Virus record (IMG/VR): IMGVR_UViG_3300047678_000666
Location: 1 to 41,468 of that record
DNA from: a virus
Length of the DNA: 41,468 bases
Strand: one strand, 5' to 3'
The first letter of the stretch is position 1. Every line of letters starts with the position of its first letter. Shown here piece by piece: positions 1 to 5,605 of this stretch. Both the position numbers and the translations under genes were made by a program. The notes below the pieces were generated by a model. That model was not told where the DNA came from, ran no database searches, and saw only the letters and a program-made list of their open reading frames with translations.

Positions 1-3
1 CAC

Positions 4-28
4 AAAAAAAGCGGCCTGTTCTGGCCGC
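4..28 (-). terminator. Rho-independent terminator of the tRNA-Met gene
   Basis: Read on the minus strand, a six-base-pair GC stem (GCGGCC/GGCCGC at 11-16 and 23-28) with a six-base loop is followed by seven T residues (4-10). It lies about 40 bases past the 3' end of the tRNA, in the right orientation to end its transcript. Confidence 0.85.
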
Positions 29-68
29 CGTTTTGGCGAATAGATTTGGAATATCAAATCGTTATGAA

Positions 69-143
69 TGGTAGCAGCGGAGGGATTTGAACCCCCGACC
101 AAGGGATTATGATTCCCCTGCTCTACCGCTGAGCTACGGTGCC
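69..143 (-). tRNA. tRNA-Met (anticodon CAT), CCA encoded
   Basis: A full cloverleaf can be drawn on the minus strand. It has a 7-bp acceptor stem, a D arm with GCTC/GAGC, an anticodon stem GGGGA/TCCCT around the loop ATCATAA (anticodon CAT), a T arm with loop TTCAAAT, discriminator A and an encoded CCA. The anticodon arm resembles elongator tRNA-Met of alphaproteobacteria. The initiator form is less likely because its three G:C pairs next to the loop are absent. A lysidine-type tRNA-Ile cannot be excluded. The acceptor stem has one C5xC68 mismatch and a G1-U72 wobble, which is unusual. The 3' end points away from the integrase. Confidence 0.88.
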
Positions 144-403
144 GCACGAGCGAGAACTTCGCACAATAGCTTTGTAAGTCAAGCTGTTGGTCGCATGTTG
201 AAGCAAAAGAATCCGCATCATTTCTAATTGCTTTGAACAGTCGCGCAGAAATGCTTTTTTCTTTGATATTTCAATAAGTTAGTTGCATTTCGGCAGGCAA
301 TTCTGGCTATGTGAACTTGTCGCATTTTCGCGCTGGTTTGCTCCCTTGTGCTTCCGTGGTGAGTCCGTGGAATGGGCGCGATGTGCGGCAGGAAAAAAGC
401 CGC

Positions 404-1837
404 ATGGCACGACTGACGAAACGCACCGTTGAAGCCGCCGAAGTTACCGGCAAGGATTACACCATCGCTGATGGTGAATTGCCCGGCTTCGCCCTGCGCG
501 TGCTGCCATCAGGCCGCAAGCTTTTCGTCCAGCAATACCGCTTCGGCACAAAATTCCGCCGCCTTACGCTGGGTCAATATCCAATTTTAAATCCTGAACA
601 GGCGCGCATCAAGGCAACAAAGGTGCTGGCCGCCATCCGCGATGGACAAGATCCCGTGGCCGAAAAACAGGCCGCCGATCAGGTTCCGCCGGTGCGTGAG
701 GTGGCGCAGCGGTTTCAGGAGCAGCATTGCGCGCCGCATCTGAAACCAGCCTCGCAGAAGCGTTATGACGACCTGCTAAGGCTTCATATTTTGCCCGCCA
801 TTGGCCATTTGAAGGTGACGGAGGTAACGCGCACGGATATCGCAAACCTGCACCACGCAATGGCCAAACGCCCGATAAACGCCAACCGCGCGCTGGCGCT
901 GCTCTCGAAAATGTTCAACCTGACCGAGCTGTGGGGGCTGCGCCCGGATGCCTCCAATCCATGCCGTCACCTTAAAAAATACAAAGAGAACAAACGCGAA
1001 AGATTTCTAACTGTTGACGAAATAGGACGCCTTGGCGAAGCGCTGCGTATGGCGGAAGAGGCCAAGCTGTGTTCGCGTTATGCCGTCGCCGCTTTTCGGC
1101 TTTTAATTCTGACCGGCGCGCGGCACAGCGAAATCCAGTTATGCAAATGGGAATATGTCGATCTGAATCGCGGTATCATCCGGCTGCCGGAATCCAAAAC
1201 AGGCGCGAAATTCATTCACCTTGGCCGTGTCGCCGTGGAATTGCTGCGCCAGTTGCCGCGCGTGGAAGGCAACCCCTACGTCATTTGTTCCGATCATAAG
1301 CTGGATGAACCGATTGCCTATCTGGAAAGCGCATGGCGCAAGCTATGCAAGTGGGCGGGGATCGAAGGCGTGCGCATTCACGACCTGCGCCATACTTTCG
1401 CTTCCAACGCGGTCGCCATGGGCATGAGCCTGCCGATGATCGGTCGCCTGCTTGGGCACACGCAAACGCAGACCACGGCACGCTATGCGCATCTTGCCAT
1501 TGATCCGGTGCTGGAAGCGGCCAGCATGGTCGCGGGTGAACTCGGCCCGATGCTGGCATTGCCTGCGCCGAACGATTCAAAAATTATTGATGTGGAGGCC
1601 GTGCCGGTGGAACCCCCGCAGCCGACCGACTTAGCATTGAAACTGGAAATCAGTGTGGCTGGAGAGTTGCCGAATTTCCTGACCTCCGAAGAGGCGGCAA
1701 AATATTTAAACGTGAAGCCGCGCCTTATGGATGATTGGCGCTGGCGCAAGAAAGGCCCAAAATTCGTGAAGGTCGGCAACAGCGTGCGCTATACGCGCAA
1801 AGCTTTGGACACTTTCGTTAGCGGCAATGCGGCTTGA
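404..1837 (+). CDS. int: Tyrosine integrase with C-terminal excisionase-like HTH domain
   Basis: This is the site-specific recombinase for integration and excision of the element. The N-terminal ~90 residues are a DUF4102-type arm-binding domain (contains TIADGELPGFALRV). A core-binding domain follows, then the catalytic domain with Arg in LTGARHSE, Lys in PESKTGAK, the HDLRHTF box, the LGHTQ histidine and the nucleophile in TARYAHL. The family usually ends near there. This protein continues through a linker into about 50 residues of HTH_17/excisionase type (TSEEAAKYLNV...DDWRWRKKGP). An in-frame GTG at 311 gives a 31-residue extension, but the ATG at 404 has AGGA about 10 bases upstream and begins MARLTKRTVEAA like other members. 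The fused HTH is related to the separate HTH proteins at 1892, 2151 and 3934. Confidence 0.93.
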   Translation: MARLTKRTVEAAEVTGKDYTIADGELPGFALRVLPSGRKLFVQQYRFGTKFRRLTLGQYPILNPEQARIKATKVLAAIRDGQDPVAEKQAADQVPPVREVAQRFQEQHCAPHLKPASQKRYDDLLRLHILPAIGHLKVTEVTRTDIANLHHAMAKRPINANRALALLSKMFNLTELWGLRPDASNPCRHLKKYKENKRERFLTVDEIGRLGEALRMAEEAKLCSRYAVAAFRLLILTGARHSEIQLCKWEYVDLNRGIIRLPESKTGAKFIHLGRVAVELLRQLPRVEGNPYVICSDHKLDEPIAYLESAWRKLCKWAGIEGVRIHDLRHTFASNAVAMGMSLPMIGRLLGHTQTQTTARYAHLAIDPVLEAASMVAGELGPMLALPAPNDSKIIDVEAVPVEPPQPTDLALKLEISVAGELPNFLTSEEAAKYLNVKPRLMDDWRWRKKGPKFVKVGNSVRYTRKALDTFVSGNAA

Positions 1838-1891
1838 CGCACGCGGTCTATAGTCCTCCCCGCGCAATCATGCGTATGAAAAGGAGGAAAA

Positions 1892-2110
1892 ATGGATAAG
1901 TATTTAAACAGCAACGAAGTTTCCAAGCGGTGGGGCATGTCGCCACAAACCCTTGCCCGCTGGCGCTGTGAAGGCCGTGGCCCGCAATATATGAAGATCG
2001 GCGGGAAAATCCTATACCGATTGCAGGATGTCGAGCAATTTGAGCGGCAATCGATACGGCAGGAGACAAAAAAGGATGACGGCATACCTCTTGCCGCCGA
2101 AGCAGCGTAA
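1892..2110 (+). CDS. Small HTH_17/excisionase-like DNA-binding protein, copy 1
   Basis: A 72-residue protein that is little more than one winged HTH of the MerR/excisionase (HTH_17) type. It has a helix-turn-helix around SNEVSKRWGMSPQTLARW, a recognition segment with RGPQYMKIGGK and a wing ILYRLQDVEQFER. Such proteins act as recombination directionality factors or as AlpA-like regulators. The position just behind the integrase favours a role in excision control. AAGGAGG sits six bases before the ATG. It is a tandem paralogue of the next gene. Where the two relatives have WRW it reads WRC. Which copy, if either, is the real excisionase cannot be told from sequence. Confidence 0.85.
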   Translation: MDKYLNSNEVSKRWGMSPQTLARWRCEGRGPQYMKIGGKILYRLQDVEQFERQSIRQETKKDDGIPLAAEAA

Positions 2111-2150
2111 AAATCAGGCGCGCAATCACGCGCATGCAAAGGAGAAAAAC

Positions 2151-2366
2151 ATGGATAAGCACTTAGGCGGCAAGGAACTTGCCAAACGTTGGGGCATGTC
2201 GGTTAAAACCCTTGATCGCTGGCGTTGGGAGGGCCGTGGCCCGCAGCATATGAAAATCGGCGGGAAAATCCTTTACCGGCTGTCGGATGTGGAACAATTC
2301 GAACGGCAGGCGGTAAGGCAGGAAACGAAAAAGGACAATGGTATGCCTCTGAGCGAAGCGGCCTGA
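2151..2366 (+). CDS. Small HTH_17/excisionase-like DNA-binding protein, copy 2
   Basis: A 71-residue duplicate of the preceding gene with the same layout: MDKHLGGKELAKRWGMSVKTL, then DRWRWEGRGP, then the wing GGKILYRLSDVEQFER. The ATG at 2151 is chosen over an upstream in-frame start because GGAG lies six bases before it and because it matches the start of copy 1. Most differences from copy 1 are in the first 25 residues, including the recognition helix, so the two may bind related but different sites. As with copy 1, excision or early-promoter control is inferred from family and position. Confidence 0.85.
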   Translation: MDKHLGGKELAKRWGMSVKTLDRWRWEGRGPQHMKIGGKILYRLSDVEQFERQAVRQETKKDNGMPLSEAA

Positions 2367-2484
2367 GCCTTACTGGCCTGCCCGCGGTGTAATGCTCGAT
2401 CAGGTCAGCCGCCGCATTCCATGTGCTCTTGATCCACGGCAAGACGAAATGGAAGCGGCGGTATTGTCCTTCGCTTTTAGCCAT
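2367..2484 (-). pseudogene. Possible gene remnant downstream of the repressor
   Basis: Starting at an ATG 13 bases past the repressor stop, the minus strand reads MAKSEGQYRRFHFVLPWIKS and continues for about 20 plausible residues, ending near IEHYTAG. The frame then runs on antisense to the HTH gene until a stop at 2203, where the sequence no longer looks protein-like. It may be the 5' end of a gene whose rest was lost when the HTH duplication arose, or chance. There is no good ribosome-binding site. I do not recognise the family. Confidence 0.25.
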
Positions 2485-2497
2485 CGGGCTTGGTTGA

Positions 2498-3016
2498 TTA
2501 GGTCAGATTTTTTAAGGATTTTGTTGCCACGCCATGAATTATCAGTTCATCATTTCTATTAATTTCTATTGGTTTATATCGAGAATTTTCAGGCAAAAGG
2601 GAAACCTTGTCTTTTGTTTTATAAAACCGTTTTACTGTGGTCTGTCCATTAATCGACGCTACGACAATTTTCTTGCTACGCGGTTCGATACTGCGGTCGA
2701 CAAATAATAAGTCACCATCATCGATGCCTGCGTCAATCATAGAATCTCCGGTGACGCGCAGCAGAAAAGTTTCCCGTGGGTTACTAAGCAGCAGCTTAGA
2801 AAGCTCCGGCATATTAGCGATATCATTTCCAGCGGGTGATGGTGATCCTGCCGGAACACGCGACGCATACAGTGGTAGGCGATAGCCACGCGCGGCAAGA
2901 AAATCCGCTACACCTTTCACCATACTTTCCGGTATGCGCATCGGGCGTGTGGCTTCACCCCACGGGCCTTTGCCTTTCGGTCGTCCTGCGCCGCGTCTTT
3001 TTCCGCCGCTCGGCAT
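2498..3016 (-). CDS. LexA/UmuD-like S24-family autoproteolytic repressor
   Basis: A 172-residue S24 peptidase-type protein, probably the SOS-responsive lysogeny repressor. The catalytic serine is in VTGDSMIDAGIDDGD (about residue 93) and the lysine in QTTVKRFYK (about residue 128). A likely self-cleavage Ala-Gly bond lies in SRVPAGSPSP (about residues 55-57). The N-terminus is not a classical HTH. It starts with a basic GGKRRGAGRPKGKG segment and RPMRIPES, as in UmuD-like proteins associated with polymerase V, but no UmuC partner is present. It is transcribed leftward, divergent from the early genes, as expected for a phage immunity repressor. An alternative is a UmuD-like SOS accessory protein. 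Confidence 0.85.
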   Translation of the reverse strand: MPSGGKRRGAGRPKGKGPWGEATRPMRIPESMVKGVADFLAARGYRLPLYASRVPAGSPSPAGNDIANMPELSKLLLSNPRETFLLRVTGDSMIDAGIDDGDLLFVDRSIEPRSKKIVVASINGQTTVKRFYKTKDKVSLLPENSRYKPIEINRNDELIIHGVATKSLKNLT

Positions 3017-3050
3017 GTGAATATTTACCCTTTTGATGATTGACAGAATC

Positions 3051-3080
3051 TATCTAGGCAGATTAGTGTGCAGAAATCAA
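3051..3080 (-). promoter_or_regulatory. Putative repressor promoter in the divergent control region
   Basis: On the minus strand TTGATT (3075-3080) and TAGATA (3051-3056) are separated by 18 bases and lie 35-65 bases upstream of the repressor start. On the plus strand a TTGACA at 3040-3045 may be the -35 of a rightward early promoter, but its -10 is poor. A short imperfect inverted repeat (AATCT...AGATT) overlaps both. This is assignment by eye only. Confidence 0.35.
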
Positions 3081-3108
3081 ATCAATTTCCTATTGGGTTC
3101 AGCCAGCC

Positions 3109-3765
3109 ATGCCACTGCCTGATAAAGCTTATGTTTATTTGCCTCAGTTGATGCGTCGCTGGCAAACCGACATGGCCGACCTACGGGATTATGCAGAGCA
3201 AGGCCAGCTTGAAATTCAGATCTGGCTGGATGAATCCATCGTCAAGGTTTATCGCTTAAAGAAAACGGAAGATGGGGAAATTGCACCGGTGTCGACCGGG
3301 ATCATAAATTACAAAGGCTATGTTATTTTAGAGCCATTCAAGGTGCGGAGAATTTTCCGCGAACAAAAAGCCATGATCCATAAATTCACGTCACTTGATC
3401 GCAAAGAGCTTTTCAAGCTGCCGCAAAGTGAAGGCTGTCCTGTATCAGTAGATGACCTGATGGTCAGTCGCGCAGAACGCGACCGCTTCGAGATCGCAAA
3501 TCAAATCACGCCAATAAACGGTTCATATTATCCCGGTATATCTCCCGATACGAAAACCGGCATCGTGCCGATCTCTGCCGGGCGGCCCAGCATTATGAAA
3601 CGAATTACTGAACAGCATTTGGCGCGCGTGGCCAAAGGCGAGGCTTTATCGCCCATGACGGCAGAAGCCAGGTATTTGCGCGGCTGGGCGCGCGACGCCA
3701 TACCGGGCGCGCAAATTCCCGCCGCTAAGACGATTCTCAATAATCTGTCTTCCAAAGCCGTCTAA
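3109..3765 (+). CDS. Hypothetical early protein, probable DNA-binding regulator
   Basis: A 218-residue protein, first gene rightward of the repressor. I do not recognise the N-terminal two thirds, which begin PLPDKAYVYLPQLMRRW and include a segment that looks like the MerR-type wing. The C-terminal ~60 residues (GRPSIMKRITEQHLARVAKG...AARYLRGWA-like...KTILNNL) resemble a short module that ends many alphaproteobacterial phage proteins and follows the pattern A-P-x-K-T-I-x-N. The position between the repressor and a dense operator-like array suggests an early regulator, possibly of its own downstream region. That function is inferred from context only. Confidence 0.6.
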   Translation: MPLPDKAYVYLPQLMRRWQTDMADLRDYAEQGQLEIQIWLDESIVKVYRLKKTEDGEIAPVSTGIINYKGYVILEPFKVRRIFREQKAMIHKFTSLDRKELFKLPQSEGCPVSVDDLMVSRAERDRFEIANQITPINGSYYPGISPDTKTGIVPISAGRPSIMKRITEQHLARVAKGEALSPMTAEARYLRGWARDAIPGAQIPAAKTILNNLSSKAV

Positions 3766-3768
3766 GGC

Positions 3769-3881
3769 TTCCCGAAATTATTCCTGAAATCTTCCCGATA
3801 TTTCGGGAAACCAAAACTACCGTCATTTTCTTCGCGCCGCCGCGCCTGAATTTCAGGAAAATTTCAGGCGTATATCGGGAA
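3769..3881 (+). promoter_or_regulatory. Array of seven operator-like 10-mers with ~11-bp phasing
   Basis: The non-coding stretch between 3765 and 3934 carries the half-site TTCCYGAAAT in forward orientation at 3769, 3781 and 3792 (last copy TTCCCGATAT). The reverse orientation (ATTTCRGGAA type) is at 3800, 3850, 3861 and 3872, with some deviation in the last two. Copies are spaced 11 or 12 bp within each group, so they face the same side of the helix. Sites at 3792 and 3800 form an 18-bp palindrome, and 3843-3870 forms an inverted repeat CGCCTGAA/TTCAGGCG. It looks like a cooperative operator or iteron array controlling the early operon that starts at 3934. Confidence 0.75.
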
Positions 3882-3933
3882 GAAGAAATGCGTTCCTTAA
3901 AGAGCCTCGACGCAGTAACGCGAGGAGGCGACA

Positions 3934-4155
3934 TTGGAAACCAACCATCTCAATCAAAACGAATTAGCAAAGCGCTGGAAATTATCCGAGCGAACTCTTG
4001 AGCGCTGGCGCTGGCTGGGCGTTGGGCCAACTTATCTCAAGCTTGGCGGTCGTGTCGTTTACCGGCTCTCCGATATAGAGGAATTCGAAAAGAAAAACGC
4101 TAAGCAAATCGAAAGCGACGCATCAGCTTTTGCGGAAAAGGCAGGTGTCGCATGA
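3934..4155 (+). CDS. Small HTH_17/excisionase-like protein, third separate copy
   Basis: A 73-residue winged-HTH protein of the same family as 1892 and 2151: NQNELAKRWKLSERTLERW, WLGVGPTYLKLGGR, then VVYRLSDIEEFEKK. It starts at TTG 3934, supported by AGGAGG five bases upstream. The same frame has no better ATG. Its stop overlaps the start of the nuclease gene (ATGA), so the two are translationally coupled. It lies directly downstream of the operator-like array and is probably the first gene of the replication/recombination operon, where it could autoregulate. Confidence 0.85.
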   Translation: METNHLNQNELAKRWKLSERTLERWRWLGVGPTYLKLGGRVVYRLSDIEEFEKKNAKQIESDASAFAEKAGVA

Positions 4156-4928
4156 ACGCCTTTCAGCATTACGGCATCAGCCATCTTTCCGCATCCTCCC
4201 TCAATCTTTACGCCGCTGAACCCGCTTTGTGGCTTCTGGAACGCCTGCTTGGCTACAAGCACGGCAGCAGCGCCGTCATGGCGCGTGGCAAGGCGGTCGA
4301 AGCCGGTGTGCATCTCGGCCTTAATCAACCCCTCCTGTCCGTCGAGGCCAGCATCGGCAAAGCCGAACAGGAATACGACCGCGAAATGGCGCTGGTGCCG
4401 GACGAGCGCCGCGCTGATGAGCGCAAAAACATTCCGGGTTATGTCACGCACGCGCTGGCCGAGCTGCGGCAGTACGGCGCGCCAACCGCCTATCAGGAGA
4501 AAATCGAAATCCGCCTGCCTGATCTTTCGGTTCCACTGATCGGTTATATCGATTGGCGGTTTGATCAGCACGGCATCGTTGTCGATCTCAAAACCAGCGA
4601 ACGGTTGCCCGGCGGCATTTCCGACCCGCACGCTCGGCAGGGCGCAATCTATGCCACGGCGCATGGCAATTACGGCATGCGCTTTTGCTACGCCAAACCG
4701 GTGCCGGGCAAGAAAGACGGCAGAGCGGTTGCCGTTTATGAAATGTCCGGTGACGAAGTGCAGCGGCACCTGATTGCGCTCGGCATCATCGCCAAGAAAC
4801 TTGAACGCTTTCTGTCGCTGTCACGCGACGCGCGGGAACTCGCGGCCATTCTCTGTCCCAACTACGAAAGCTTTTTTTGGTCAAACCCCGAGGCCAGAGC
4901 CAATGGCCGCGCGGTTTTCGGTTTCTAA
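4152..4928 (+). CDS. PD-(D/E)XK phage-type exonuclease (RecB/Cas4-like fold)
   Basis: A 258-residue nuclease. The conserved pieces are a helix with MARGKAVEAGVHLGL (the GxxxH region), the core IGYIDWRF then GIVVDLKTSER (Asp, then D-x-K), and a QGAIYA glutamine motif. This is the layout of phage exonucleases that resect double-stranded DNA for recombination or genome processing. It overlaps the upstream HTH gene by four bases and precedes a probable ssDNA-binding protein, so the pair resembles a Red-type exonuclease plus partner module. Exact polarity and substrate cannot be read from the sequence. Confidence 0.85.
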   Translation: MNAFQHYGISHLSASSLNLYAAEPALWLLERLLGYKHGSSAVMARGKAVEAGVHLGLNQPLLSVEASIGKAEQEYDREMALVPDERRADERKNIPGYVTHALAELRQYGAPTAYQEKIEIRLPDLSVPLIGYIDWRFDQHGIVVDLKTSERLPGGISDPHARQGAIYATAHGNYGMRFCYAKPVPGKKDGRAVAVYEMSGDEVQRHLIALGIIAKKLERFLSLSRDARELAAILCPNYESFFWSNPEARANGRAVFGF

Positions 4929-4958
4929 CAGTTCATCAACCAGCAGAGGAGAAGTCAC

Positions 4959-5594
4959 ATGCCATTAAATATCGGTGCATCCGGAACCATCAGACCCTAC
5001 GCCAAATACAATTCCAAGGCCGACAAATGGTTCGCCAAAGGGCCGGAAGGCGACGTGGAAATTGGCCGCCCTGCCTTCGTGGCGGATTTCGCCAACATTG
5101 CCACCGGCTGGCTGCTGTTCCGCGAAGGCCAAGCGCCGGAGCGTGTCATTGATCCATCGCTTGATCATTCCGCGCCGTCGCCCGGCGAAGGCTTCAAGCG
5201 CGGCTTTGTTCTTGCCGTGTTTAGCCCGAAGTTTTTTGGCGGCATGGCGGAATTGTCGTCGGCTTCCATCCATTTCTGTAACGCCCTCCGCGAGGTCTAT
5301 CAGAAATTCGAGGAAGACCGCGCCAGTCATCCCGGCCAGTTGCCGGTGATCGCCTGCACCGGCTCGGAAGCGATGAAGGACAAGTACGGCACCAACTACA
5401 AGCCGAAGCTTGAAATCAGCAAATGGGTGGATCGCCCGGTCGAGCTGCCGGATCAAAGCCCGGTTGACCCGACCGACATTTGGAAAGGTTCAAACGCACC
5501 CGCCAAGGCCCAGCAAGGCACGGCTGTTGCGCCGCCCGCTCCGAAACCCGCGCCGCAACCAGCGGGAAATCCGCTGGCTGAAGCCGAATTCTGA
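4959..5594 (+). CDS. Conserved phage protein, putative ssDNA-binding/recombination partner
   Basis: A 211-residue protein of a family I recall from phages next to exonuclease or primase genes, usually left as hypothetical. The recognisable parts are IRPYAKYNSKADKWF at the N-terminus, RPAFVADFANIATGW, a serine-rich middle with MAELSSASIHFCNAL, and the strongly conserved KDKYGTNYKPKLEISKWV. The last ~45 residues are an Ala/Pro-rich linker ending in LAEAEF, an acidic-hydrophobic tip like that of SSB proteins. Ssb-like function is inferred from that tip and from the neighbouring exonuclease and primase-helicase. AGAGGAG lies about ten bases before the ATG. Confidence 0.65.
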   Translation: MPLNIGASGTIRPYAKYNSKADKWFAKGPEGDVEIGRPAFVADFANIATGWLLFREGQAPERVIDPSLDHSAPSPGEGFKRGFVLAVFSPKFFGGMAELSSASIHFCNALREVYQKFEEDRASHPGQLPVIACTGSEAMKDKYGTNYKPKLEISKWVDRPVELPDQSPVDPTDIWKGSNAPAKAQQGTAVAPPAPKPAPQPAGNPLAEAEF

Positions 5595-5605
5595 TCCTTC
5601 CTCCC

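Larger units (their letters stand above)
1861..2366 (+). repeat. Tandem duplication of an HTH gene with its leader
   Basis: Two copies of a unit of about 250-258 bp lie head to tail (1861-2118 and 2119-2366). Each starts with CGCGCAATCA, continues through a Shine-Dalgarno sequence and ATGGATAAG, and covers a whole small HTH gene. The shared leader shows that the ribosome-binding region was duplicated with the gene. The copies have diverged at many positions, so the event is not recent. Confidence 0.85.

Noticed and set aside
311-403. N-terminal extension of the integrase from GTG 311
   Set aside because: The extra 31 residues do not resemble integrases, and the ATG at 404 has a better Shine-Dalgarno sequence and a typical family start.
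4059-4769. Open frame of 236 codons on the minus strand
   Set aside because: It is antisense to the PD-(D/E)XK exonuclease, whose motifs are clear; no ribosome-binding site or protein-like pattern.
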